Origin: Erythrobacter sp. YT30 | GTDB taxonomy: Bacteria > Pseudomonadota > Alphaproteobacteria > Sphingomonadales > Sphingomonadaceae | DNA length: 64,000 bases | NCBI RefSeq assembly: GCF_001542875.1 | Contig: NZ_LMAF01000001.1 | Span: 744,001 to 808,000, forward strand | Direction: 5' to 3' | Shown: positions 44,199 through 52,652 of the stretch, piece by piece | Layout of the letters: each line of letters opens with the position of its first letter | Numbering within the stretch: position 1 is the stretch's first letter | Program-made: the position numbers and the translations under genes | Notes under the pieces: model-generated | What the model saw: only the letters and a program-made list of their open reading frames with translations | Told to the model about the DNA's origin: nothing | Database searches by the model: none

Positions 44199-44762
44199 TT
44201 ATTCGATCCAGGGCTGGCGCGTCAGTTCCACCGAAAGCCCTGAATTGCCCGTGAAAGTCTCGGTCTCGCCCTCATCTAGCTCGACGGGAATACTGATCCA
44301 CGAAATCTCATTTCGCAACTCATCGCATTGCGGCAGACGGTGCGTCCAATAGCTTCTCAGCCAGAATCCGTATCCATCGACGCCATCCCAGGACCTGAGC
44401 GTAAGCACCAGGCCGCTGTTGCGCGAAACCTTGCGGCGCTCTTCGTAACTGCACTTTGGATTGATATCCTGCAAATCGATTTCAATTCTCGCTCCATCAT
44501 ACTCTGCGAGCCATAAGTCGCCCGACCACAACTGGCGGTCCTTACCCATGACCTTCACGAAGAAATGAAAGTTCTGCAGCGCAGTGTCGCGCCTCGGCGT
44601 TTCAGTGAAGTAGTGAATATTGGGCATCTCGCGCGGCTTGTCCCTTTCACGCGGAGTGCCATCCTGCGCCAACCCATCCGACGGCGCGAGCAAGACAGAA
44701 ACACTGACAAGGCTGATCAAAGCAATGCGGGGAAACCGATCAAGGATTGCGTGTAAGCTCAA
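44199..44762 (-). CDS. Exported protein of unknown function (paralogue of its neighbour)
   Basis: A 187-residue protein with a signal peptide ending DGLAQ and a predicted beta-rich mature part: FFVKVMGKDRQLWSGDLWLAEYDGARIEIDLQ, two Cys (PKCSYEE, PQCDELR) and the closing GNSGLSVELTRQP. The last part and the order of motifs match the neighbouring gene, so the two are duplicated copies. The start is TTG at 44762, preceded by AAGGAGG. It overlaps the upstream gene by 23 bases and begins its stop right after the convergent antiporter gene ends. Confidence 0.7.
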   Translation of the reverse strand: MSLHAILDRFPRIALISLVSVSVLLAPSDGLAQDGTPRERDKPREMPNIHYFTETPRRDTALQNFHFFVKVMGKDRQLWSGDLWLAEYDGARIEIDLQDINPKCSYEERRKVSRNSGLVLTLRSWDGVDGYGFWLRSYWTHRLPQCDELRNEISWISIPVELDEGETETFTGNSGLSVELTRQPWIE

Positions 44763-45270
44763 GACGCAAGCCTCCTTCGCCTTCGATAACGCGCGTTTCT
44801 TTGTCGACTAGCTCGACCTCAATATCGAAACCGGCCGCACGCGTCCCGCGGTCCGAGCATGGTTCAGCTGGGCGAGTCCAGCTCACCTCAACTCCGTAGA
44901 GCGCTTCGCCCTCTCGCCTGCCCGGTCGGATTCTCAGTTCAACGGTGTTCCGCTTGGGTGCAAATCGATTGTTTCGCACAGGACAATTCGCATCCATTTC
45001 CTGGACATCGGTGTGAACGCTCGCCCTGCCATAAGGCGTCATCGCCAGATAGCCCGCCCAAAGCTCTCTTTTGCCGCCGAACACACGCGCGTATAGCCAA
45101 TATTCGGGATTGGGCTCGGACGAAGTCGGCTCCTCATCGGCTGCGGTGCTGACAGATGGCGCAGATTGCATCGGGATTGCATCTTGCGCCGAAAGCGGAG
45201 CTGCAATCTCAAAGCAAAGTGCCACCAAAGGCGCGGTAATCCTCTGGCAAACATGGGTGGTCATAAACAT
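44740..45270 (-). CDS. Exported protein of unknown function (paralogue of its neighbour)
   Basis: A 176-residue protein with a signal peptide ending APLSA-Q and a low-complexity Ser/Pro/Glu linker, then ARVFGGKRELWAGYLAMTPYGRASVHTDVQ, two Cys (ANCPVRN, EPCSDRG) and closing GEGGLRLELTRNP. The aligned pattern GK(R/D)(R/Q)(E/Q)LW(A/S)G.L and G(E/N)(G/S)GL(R/S)(L/V)ELTR is shared with the gene downstream. The conserved Cys pair suggests one disulfide in a beta-sandwich. No known family is recognised. Confidence 0.7.
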   Translation of the reverse strand: MFMTTHVCQRITAPLVALCFEIAAPLSAQDAIPMQSAPSVSTAADEEPTSSEPNPEYWLYARVFGGKRELWAGYLAMTPYGRASVHTDVQEMDANCPVRNNRFAPKRNTVELRIRPGRREGEALYGVEVSWTRPAEPCSDRGTRAAGFDIEVELVDKETRVIEGEGGLRLELTRNP

Positions 45271-45364
45271 CCATCCTCTTAGCGGAGATCAGCACTCCGG
45301 CTTGCGAAGATAGAACGCTCTGGTTACAAAAGATTGAATTTCAGTGCCATAGCAGCGTAACGCT

Positions 45365-48037
45365 TCAGGCCAGCATCGCTTTCACCGCATCGATCGCTGC
45401 ATCGGCTTTTGACCCATCAGGGCCGCCGCCTTGGGCCATGTCTGGACGGCCACCGCCGCCTTTTCCGCCGAGCGCCTCCACTCCAGCCCGCACCAGATCG
45501 ACCGCGCTGAATTTCTCCGTGAGATCCTCGGTAACTGCGGCAGCTATGCTTGCCTTGCCATCATTGACGGCCACGATTGCCGCGACACCTGAGCCCAGGC
45601 GTTGCTTGGCTTCATCGAGTAGCGGACGCAGTTCCTTGGGGTTGAGGCCGTCAATCGCCTGTCCGCTGAACTTGATCCCGGCAACCTCTTCGTCTTGCGA
45701 AGTTGCACCGCCCGCGCTCGCTCCTCCGCCTCCGAGGGCCAAGGCCTTCTTCGCCTCGGCCAACTCTTTCTCGAGCCGTTTGCGTTCATCCAAAAGCGCG
45801 GAAATCCGCTCAGGCACTTCCTCGGGTGTCGCGCGAATTGCACTTGCGGCAGACTTGAGCGCTTCCTCTCGTGTCACCAGCCATTGCCGGGCAGCATCGC
45901 CTGTCAACGCTTCGATCCGCCGCACGCCAGAGGAAACGGCGCTTTCCGATATGATGCGGAACACGCCGATATCGCCGGTCGCTTTCACATGAGTGCCGCC
46001 GCACAATTCGACCGAGTAGTTCCGGCCTTCACCGCCCTCGCGGCCCATCGCGAGGACGCGCACTTCATCGCCATATTTCTCGCCAAACAGAGCCAGCGCG
46101 CCAGCTTCAACGGCATCATCGGGGCTCATCAAGCGGGTTGAGACAGGCTCGTTCGCACGGATTTCCGCGTTTACCTCAGCTTCGATTGCGGCAATGTCTT
46201 CAGCTGAAAGCGCCTTGGGCTGAGAGAAATCGAAGCGCAGTCGGTCTTCGGCCACAAGCGAGCCCTTTTGCGTCACATGCCCGCCAAGCCGGTTGCGCAA
46301 CGCTGCATGAACGAGGTGTGTTGCAGAGTGGTTTGATCGGACGCGCTCGCGCCGCTCGGCATCGATCTCGAGATCAACGGTGTCGCCCACGGCCACCTCA
46401 CCAGCTTCAATCGCGGCGTGATGCGCGTGCAGTCTGCCCAAGGGTTTGGACGTATCGGTCACCTTCGCGCTCAATCCCGATGGGGAGGTAATGACGCCTG
46501 TATCGCCAATCTGACCGCCGCTTTCGCCATAGAAGGGCGTTTGGTTGGTGATGATGACCACCTCGTCGCCTTTTGCTGCGCGCTCGGTTTCGGCACCATC
46601 CTTGACGATTGCGACAACCCGGCCGCTTCCTTTGTCCGCGGAATAGCCGGTAAACTCGCTCGCGCCTTCGCGTTCTGCGATGTCGAACCACACCTCGCCC
46701 GATGCAGCTTCGCCCGAACCTTTCCAGGCAGCGCGCGCGGCCTCTTTCTGGCGCTCCATGGCGGCATCGAACCCGCCCTTGTCAACGCCAATCCCGCGCG
46801 CGCGCAGTGCGTCTTCGGTGAGATCGTATGGGAAGCCATAGGTATCGTAGAGCTTGAACGCAGTTTCCCCGTCGAGTTCCGCGCCTTCTTCGAGAGAGCC
46901 TGTGGCTTCATCAAGGAGCTTGAGGCCCTTATCGAGCGTTTTGCGGAACTGGGTTTCTTCGCGCAGGAGCACTTCTTCGATCAGTGCCTGACCTCGGGCG
47001 AGTTCAGGGAATGCCTGCCCCATTTCGGTGACCAACTGGCCGACAAGACGGTGCATCAAAGGAGCATCGGCGCCCAGCAAATGGGCATGTCGCATCGCGC
47101 GGCGCATGATGCGGCGAAGGACATAGCCGCGCCCTTCATTCGACGGCAACACACCGTCGGCCATCAGGAAACTACACGAGCGCAAGTGATCTGCGATAAT
47201 CCGGTGGCTGGCTGTTTGTTCCTTGGAACCGGCCTCTCCCGTGATGGATTGAGAAGCCGCAATCAGCGTCTTGAACGTGTCTGTGTCGTAATTGTCATGC
47301 ACGCCCTGCATAACAGCTGCGATCCGTTCGAGGCCCATCCCTGTGTCAATCGAAGGTTTGGGCAAATCGCGGCGTGTCCCATCCGCACCCTGATCGAATT
47401 GCATGAAGACGAGATTCCAGATCTCGACGAACCGATCTCCGTCTTCATCCGGACTTCCGGGAGGGCCACCGGCAATATGATCGCCGTGATCGTAGAAAAT
47501 CTCGGAGCAAGGTCCGCAAGGCCCGGTGTCACCCATCGACCAGAAATTATCGTTGGTGCTGATGCGAATGATGCGTTCTTCGGGAAGGCCCGAAATTGTG
47601 CGCCACAAGTCAAACGCTTCATCGTCAGTGTGATAGACGGTTGCTGTGAGCCGATCGGGGGAAAGTCCCCATTCACGCGTCAAAAGCGTCCAGGCATTCT
47701 CGATCGCCTGTTCCTTGAAATAATCGCCAAATGAGAAATTGCCGAGCATTTCAAAGAACGTGTGATGCCGCGCTGTATAGCCGACATTGTCGAGATCGTT
47801 GTGCTTGCCCCCAGCCCTTACGCACTTCTGCGACGAGGTCGCGCGCAGTGCTGGAGGGGTTTCGAAGCCTGTGAACACGTTCTTGAAAGGCACCATCCCC
47901 GCATTCACGAACATCAAGGTCGGATCGTTGTGCGGCACCAATGGCGCACTTGGCACCACCGCATGATCGGCGGCGCCGAAAAACTCGAGAAAGGAGCGGC
48001 GAATATCGTTGGTCGATGTAAGCGTGCTTGAAGACAT
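45365..48037 (-). CDS. alaS: Alanine--tRNA ligase
   Basis: The 890-residue enzyme shows the class II core ([41 protein letters not shown]), the editing domain ([41 protein letters not shown]) that clears mischarged Ser/Gly-tRNA, and the C-terminal DHHA1 region ending [15 protein letters not shown]. The start is ATG 48037 ([20 protein letters not shown]); a longer frame starting at 48151 is Cys-rich and not coding-like. It follows recA by 174 bases on the same strand, an order also seen in other bacteria. Confidence 0.97.
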   Translation of the reverse strand: MSSSTLTSTNDIRRSFLEFFGAADHAVVPSAPLVPHNDPTLMFVNAGMVPFKNVFTGFETPPALRATSSQKCVRAGGKHNDLDNVGYTARHHTFFEMLGNFSFGDYFKEQAIENAWTLLTREWGLSPDRLTATVYHTDDEAFDLWRTISGLPEERIIRISTNDNFWSMGDTGPCGPCSEIFYDHGDHIAGGPPGSPDEDGDRFVEIWNLVFMQFDQGADGTRRDLPKPSIDTGMGLERIAAVMQGVHDNYDTDTFKTLIAASQSITGEAGSKEQTASHRIIADHLRSCSFLMADGVLPSNEGRGYVLRRIMRRAMRHAHLLGADAPLMHRLVGQLVTEMGQAFPELARGQALIEEVLLREETQFRKTLDKGLKLLDEATGSLEEGAELDGETAFKLYDTYGFPYDLTEDALRARGIGVDKGGFDAAMERQKEAARAAWKGSGEAASGEVWFDIAEREGASEFTGYSADKGSGRVVAIVKDGAETERAAKGDEVVIITNQTPFYGESGGQIGDTGVITSPSGLSAKVTDTSKPLGRLHAHHAAIEAGEVAVGDTVDLEIDAERRERVRSNHSATHLVHAALRNRLGGHVTQKGSLVAEDRLRFDFSQPKALSAEDIAAIEAEVNAEIRANEPVSTRLMSPDDAVEAGALALFGEKYGDEVRVLAMGREGGEGRNYSVELCGGTHVKATGDIGVFRIISESAVSSGVRRIEALTGDAARQWLVTREEALKSAASAIRATPEEVPERISALLDERKRLEKELAEAKKALALGGGGASAGGATSQDEEVAGIKFSGQAIDGLNPKELRPLLDEAKQRLGSGVAAIVAVNDGKASIAAAVTEDLTEKFSAVDLVRAGVEALGGKGGGGRPDMAQGGGPDGSKADAAIDAVKAMLA

Positions 48038-48211
48038 GGAGGTGCAGTTAGGCAATGCGAAGCAAGGCGACAAGCCATTGCAGCAACACGCCCTTAACGA
48101 GCCACACGAAAAACCGGCACATGCACGGGGAAGCATGCGCCGGTATTCCATTTTTCCGGACTGATGAGCCTTCGCTCTACACTGCCTTCAAGGCAGCCGT
48201 CCGCTTGAGGG

Positions 48212-49276
48212 TCAGCTGTCAGGCTCCGCGTCCGGGCCCGTCATCATCTCCTCGGCGACCTCATCGGTGCGGCCGCGAATGGCGGCTTCCAATTTGGCGC
48301 AAACTTCGGGGTTCTCTTTCAAGTATGTCTTGGAGTTTTCGCGGCCCTGGCCGATCCTGACGCTGTCATAGGAATACCAGCTGCCCGATTTCTCCACGAG
48401 ATCTGCCTTGACGCCAAGATCAAGGATTTCGCCCAGCTTCGAGATACCTTCACCATACATGATGTCGAATTCGACCTGCTTGAACGGCGGCGCGACCTTG
48501 TTCTTCACCACTTTGACGCGGGTTGAGTTACCGATCACTTCGTCGCGGTCCTTGATCTGGCCTGTCCGGCGAATGTCGAGGCGCACCGATGCGTAGAACT
48601 TCAGGGCGTTGCCGCCGGTCGTCGTCTCGGGGTTGCCGTACATGACGCCGATTTTCATGCGCAGCTGGTTGATGAAGATCACCATGCATTTCGAGCGGTT
48701 GATCGACCCTGTCAGCTTGCGCAGGGATTGCGACATAAGACGCGCCTGGAGGCCGACATGGCTATCGCCCATCTCGCCTTCAATTTCTGCGCGGGGTACG
48801 AGCGCCGCGACCGAATCGACCACCAGCACATCAATCGCATTGGAGCGCACCAGCGTATCGGTAATCTCCAGTGCCTGTTCACCCGTATCGGGCTGCGAGA
48901 CGATCAGCTCATCGATATCAACGCCCAGTTTCTTTGCGTAAACGGGATCAAGAGCGTGCTCGGCATCGACAAAGGCAGCGGTCCCGCCAGCCTTTTGCGC
49001 CTCGGCAATGCAATGCAGCGCCAAAGTCGTTTTGCCCGAACTTTCAGGCCCATACACTTCGATCACACGGCCTTTGGGAAGGCCACCAATTCCAAGAGCA
49101 ATATCAAGGCCGAGCGAACCGGTTGAAATCGCTTCAACCTCCATCGCCTCTTTCGAGCCCAGCTTCATCGCCGAACCCTTGCCGAATGCCCGATCAATCT
49201 GCGCGAGCGCTGCGTCGAGCGCTTTTTGACGGTCCACGTCTTTTTCCTTTTCAACCAGCTTGAGTTTCGCAGACAT
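48212..49276 (-). CDS. recA: Recombinase RecA
   Basis: A 354-residue RecA with Walker [10 protein letters not shown] at 76-84, Walker [13 protein letters not shown], the L1/L2 DNA-binding loops ([51 protein letters not shown]) and an acidic C-tail. It forms filaments on single-stranded DNA, drives strand exchange and stimulates LexA self-cleavage. The ATG follows AAGGAGG by 8 bases. A LexA box lies 89 bases upstream, so SOS control is expected. Confidence 0.98.
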   Translation of the reverse strand: MSAKLKLVEKEKDVDRQKALDAALAQIDRAFGKGSAMKLGSKEAMEVEAISTGSLGLDIALGIGGLPKGRVIEVYGPESSGKTTLALHCIAEAQKAGGTAAFVDAEHALDPVYAKKLGVDIDELIVSQPDTGEQALEITDTLVRSNAIDVLVVDSVAALVPRAEIEGEMGDSHVGLQARLMSQSLRKLTGSINRSKCMVIFINQLRMKIGVMYGNPETTTGGNALKFYASVRLDIRRTGQIKDRDEVIGNSTRVKVVKNKVAPPFKQVEFDIMYGEGISKLGEILDLGVKADLVEKSGSWYSYDSVRIGQGRENSKTYLKENPEVCAKLEAAIRGRTDEVAEEMMTGPDAEPDS

Positions 49277-49353
49277 TGCACGGCCTCCTTTGCTTCACCA
49301 GTGCCGCCGAAAAAGTTATCGACGCCTCCTGTTGGGAACAGCATGTACCGCGT

Positions 49354-49379
49354 TTGTTCCGAAAGAACAAGAGTGGAAC
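49354..49379 (-). promoter_or_regulatory. LexA (SOS) box upstream of recA
   Basis: On the plus strand GAAC-AAGAGTG-GAAC (49365-49379) is the complement of the alphaproteobacterial LexA direct repeat GTTC-N7-GTTC. Directly overlapping it is a perfect inverted repeat TTGTTC-CGAAA-GAACAA (49354-49370). The box is 89 bases before the recA ATG and close to a TTGTTC that could serve as a -35 element, so LexA would block polymerase. Confidence 0.85.
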
Positions 49380-49412
49380 AGAATTTTTCCTACTTCAGCG
49401 TTTTAGAGCGGA

Positions 49413-51059
49413 TCAATCCGCCAAGGCGCTGCGCAGCTTCCACGTGAATTCACGCTCTGAATTGGCGGGAATACGCACTTCTACGGTGTCGTAGCCGTTC
49501 TTGACGCGAACCTTGTGACGCGGGAACTGCACATCGTATTCACCCGAATAGGCAAGCTCCAAGCGCATGGTGACAGCGTGCGGATTAGCGTTTGTTAATC
49601 GCGTGACCATTTTCGTCCATTTGGGCGATTCGTTGTCGAAGTCATCTTCTTTAAGCCGGGCGCATTGCGCAAAGACTTGCGCACTCGATCCAAGTTCAAG
49701 CTCAACTTCCTGCCCCCGGCCAAAATCGCGCAGATTGGTCGTTGCCGCCAATTGCATCCCGCGCGAGGTCGGCTCGAAAAGGGTCATCGCGCCTTGCGGG
49801 AGGGCGAGGCCTAGACCTTTCTTCTTCTCGTTCTTGGTCACAAGCAGAAGATTGGCATTTTGCGGATCGCCCAGATCCTCGATCCAATTGTAGCGCTGGC
49901 ATTCGAACGTGTAGAGGAAGCGTCCCTTTACGGCTTCCTGATTGAGAAACGCGACCTGCTTCATCCCCTTGGCCGAAACATCCACTCTGCTCGGCACACG
50001 AAACAGCTTGAGATCGCCGAGATTTTCCTCAGACGCCGTCACGACAGAAACCGGGGCCGCTGACTGCAGCGCTTCGCGTCTTAGGCGCGATCCTGTCACG
50101 ACGATCGTATCGGCGTCGGTGCCATAGTAAGCCGCTTCGGCAACAGGCGCTGGCGGCGGGCCGTCGGAATAATCAGGCACCGGTGATCCCCTCGCCGTGC
50201 TGCCGATAGGGTAGCAAGTCAGACGCAAGGGACGCGCCACAGGTAGATCGGCCAGACTTTCATAATCACTATCGACATTGAGCCTGCCCGCGATGATCTG
50301 TAGCTTGGCATTGTCGAAGCTCTGCCCATTGTCGTTCACCAGCGTCAGCCAGCTGAGCCATTGCATGGTGAAATCATCGCCCGAAGCCTTCTCTCCCATG
50401 GTGGCAACATAATTGGCCTGCCAATCGAAACCCCATGAAAGATAGGTAAGCGTCACTTCATAAGTGCCGCCCGCGTCAGAGCGGGTGTCGACCGAGTAGA
50501 TGGGCAGCGCTGAAAGCCCTGCTGGCACTCGGTCAAAGGTGAGCTTTTCAGGAAGACCCGCGCAGCGCACCGCTTCAAAACCGGCGGAAGATTGCAGGAC
50601 AAGTCCGCCATCTGCCCGCGTGCGGACTATCGCCTGTTCGGGTGCGGACGTTCCGGTCGCGGGATTGGTCCGGGTGATGGTGACCCGGTTGCCCAGCGCC
50701 CCATTCACCAATGCGGCGGGAGAGAGCAATTCGGCATTGCGGTTTTTCTCAATCGTGCCGCCGGGAAGCCCGGTGACGATGGCTGATACGCCCACCATCC
50801 CTTCTGCAACGCCAATGAAGCGGATAGTCGATTCGCCGGCAGGCAGAGTGACTCTCCGCGTTTCGCTGACCATTGCAAAGCCTTGCGGATAATCGCGCTC
50901 TATCTCCTCTTCAGGATCGCGATCTGGATCTCTGTAAATCGTGACCGAGAGATCGCTTGGCGCGGACGCTTCGACAATGGCGCGCGGCGGCGCCAAATCT
51001 TGCGCAAGGACGGGCGCGCCCAGCCCTGCTATCGCTGCTAAAGTGAGAAACCAACGCAT
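49413..51059 (-). CDS. DUF4139-like exported protein with an internal TonB-plug-like signature
   Basis: A 548-residue protein with a signal peptide (LTLAAIAGLGAPVLA-Q) and the layout of DUF4139-containing proteins: an N-terminal beta region, YLSWGFDWQANYVA, WLSWLTLVNDNGQSFDNAKLQIIAGRLN and a C-terminal beta region ending REFTWKLRSA. It is paralogous to the upstream gene (51082-52587). At residues about 315-346, in a linker before KGMKQVAFLNQE, stands IVVTGSRLRREALQSAAPVS, which looks like the start of a TonB-dependent receptor plug. Function unknown. The ATG follows GGAGGCTGAGCC. Confidence 0.78.
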   Translation of the reverse strand: MRWFLTLAAIAGLGAPVLAQDLAPPRAIVEASAPSDLSVTIYRDPDRDPEEEIERDYPQGFAMVSETRRVTLPAGESTIRFIGVAEGMVGVSAIVTGLPGGTIEKNRNAELLSPAALVNGALGNRVTITRTNPATGTSAPEQAIVRTRADGGLVLQSSAGFEAVRCAGLPEKLTFDRVPAGLSALPIYSVDTRSDAGGTYEVTLTYLSWGFDWQANYVATMGEKASGDDFTMQWLSWLTLVNDNGQSFDNAKLQIIAGRLNVDSDYESLADLPVARPLRLTCYPIGSTARGSPVPDYSDGPPPAPVAEAAYYGTDADTIVVTGSRLRREALQSAAPVSVVTASEENLGDLKLFRVPSRVDVSAKGMKQVAFLNQEAVKGRFLYTFECQRYNWIEDLGDPQNANLLLVTKNEKKKGLGLALPQGAMTLFEPTSRGMQLAATTNLRDFGRGQEVELELGSSAQVFAQCARLKEDDFDNESPKWTKMVTRLTNANPHAVTMRLELAYSGEYDVQFPRHKVRVKNGYDTVEVRIPANSEREFTWKLRSALAD

Positions 51060-51081
51060 GGCTCAGCCTCCTGCGGGCGGC

Positions 51082-52587
51082 TTACCAGCGGGTCTCGTAT
51101 ACGACGCGAACCACGCGTTTACCCTCTGCGGGGACGGGGATCACGTATTTGCGTCGACTGTAGTTGATCTGTTCGCCCGGAACATCCTCGCTGACGACGC
51201 GATAGTCATAGGCCCACCAATACCGGTCAAGGCCGGTCTGCATGAGATCAACCTCAATCGGTTCGTCTTTTGCATTGGTCAAAGTGTAGCGCATGGTCGT
51301 GCGATAATAATAGGTGCGTTCCTGCCGCTCGACCGATCCGCGCGACACCAGATTATCGTCAGCATCAAAGACCTGAAAGCGCTCGCTCTCGCGCCATTGA
51401 CGTTCGGTGATGGTTTCGCGTTTCTCGACCTCGGCCTGCACTGTGATGTCGAAAGCATCGCCCGTTGTCAGCGTCAATTCGCTACCCATGGGTGTATGTC
51501 CGATGGAGTTTTCGCCGATGAATTGCGGCGTGCCCTGGCTGTCGCGTTGGTAGAAGCGCACCGTGCCAGCGGGCAAGGCATCGCCCAGACCCTGATCGCG
51601 CGAGGAGGAAAAGCTGATTGCACTGGCGACATTGCGCGGAGTGCTGTCGTTTTGCTGCCAGCCGACGGCAATGGAATAGACTTTGCGCGCTGGAACACCC
51701 TGTACATCAAGGAAGCTCACCTGCTTGGTCTGCGCGTTGGCAATCGTGGTGCGACCGCTGATCGGATAAAGGTAGAAATCGCCGAGCCGCTCACGATCCG
51801 CGCTTTCGGTGCCCGCACGGGTCATGCCGCGATTGCCGAAACCGCGACCGCCAGAGCCGCTGGGATTGCCCGCAACCAGCAGGGTATCCGCGCGGTGAAA
51901 AGTGGTGCCCGAATTGTTGGTAAGCGTCACCCAGCCCTGCATGTCGATCGAATTGTCACCCTCATTATACAGGGCGACATAATCTGCCTTCCAACCGAGC
52001 CCGCTGGAGAGATAGCGCAGCGAAACGGGGCGGCGGCCGGGGCGCGTGGAATCTAGATTGACCGAAAGCGTGGGGCGTGCGCGCAGGTTTGGCGGTACGC
52101 GGTCAAAAATAACGCGCACGGGCAAACCATCATCGCGCAACACTTCGATCCGGTTGCCAATCTGGATCACCACGCCGCCTGCGGTGGAAAGAACCTTGGC
52201 CCGCTCGCGCGTTTCAGCGCCAGTGGCGGGATTGGTGCGCAGTAAGGAGACCGTCTGGCCAATCGCCTTTTCCATCATCTTGGTGGGCGTCAGCAGATCA
52301 TAATCGAAATTCTGCTCTACGATGGTGGTGTCGGGCGCGTAAAAGCTAAGCGTTTCAGGCCTGATGCGAGCCGAAACGTCAGGAAATTCGATCCGGCTTT
52401 GCCCCTGCGCGATATCGAGTTGGCGGACATCCTGCACCAGCGCGAGATTGCTGTTGTAGATTGTAACCGAAACGTCGCCCTGCTCTGTCGCGTCATGATC
52501 GGGCACCGATTGCGCCGTGCCGGAACTCGCTGCCAAGGCTGCCGCTGAAACAAGTCCCAGACCTGCAATACGCTTTAGATTGTTCAT
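51082..52587 (-). CDS. DUF4139-like exported protein
   Basis: A 501-residue protein with a signal peptide (LGLVSAAALAASSGTAQ) and mature regions VSVTIYNSNLALVQDVRQLDIAQGQSRIEF, LRYLSSGLGWKADYVALYN, WVTLTNNSGTTFHRADTLLVAG and a C-terminal beta region ending RVVRVVYETRW. It shares this order with the downstream gene, 22 bases away, and the two probably arose by tandem duplication. A Gly/Arg-rich linker (GSGGRGFGNRGM) takes the place of the plug-like segment of its neighbour. Start ATG 52587 places the signal peptide at the N-terminus. Confidence 0.8.
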   Translation of the reverse strand: MNNLKRIAGLGLVSAAALAASSGTAQSVPDHDATEQGDVSVTIYNSNLALVQDVRQLDIAQGQSRIEFPDVSARIRPETLSFYAPDTTIVEQNFDYDLLTPTKMMEKAIGQTVSLLRTNPATGAETRERAKVLSTAGGVVIQIGNRIEVLRDDGLPVRVIFDRVPPNLRARPTLSVNLDSTRPGRRPVSLRYLSSGLGWKADYVALYNEGDNSIDMQGWVTLTNNSGTTFHRADTLLVAGNPSGSGGRGFGNRGMTRAGTESADRERLGDFYLYPISGRTTIANAQTKQVSFLDVQGVPARKVYSIAVGWQQNDSTPRNVASAISFSSSRDQGLGDALPAGTVRFYQRDSQGTPQFIGENSIGHTPMGSELTLTTGDAFDITVQAEVEKRETITERQWRESERFQVFDADDNLVSRGSVERQERTYYYRTTMRYTLTNAKDEPIEVDLMQTGLDRYWWAYDYRVVSEDVPGEQINYSRRKYVIPVPAEGKRVVRVVYETRW

Positions 52588-52652
52588 GATGCCCTCCCCA
52601 AGATGCAGCATCATGATGCAATCGCTCGGTTTATCCAAGGTGAATGGGCAAG

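Noticed and set aside
46418-47734. Long plus-strand open frame (438 codons) opposite alaS
   Set aside because: It is fully antisense to a clear alanyl-tRNA synthetase gene and its translation is rich in Cys, Arg and His with no domain pattern. Long antisense frames are common in GC-rich DNA.
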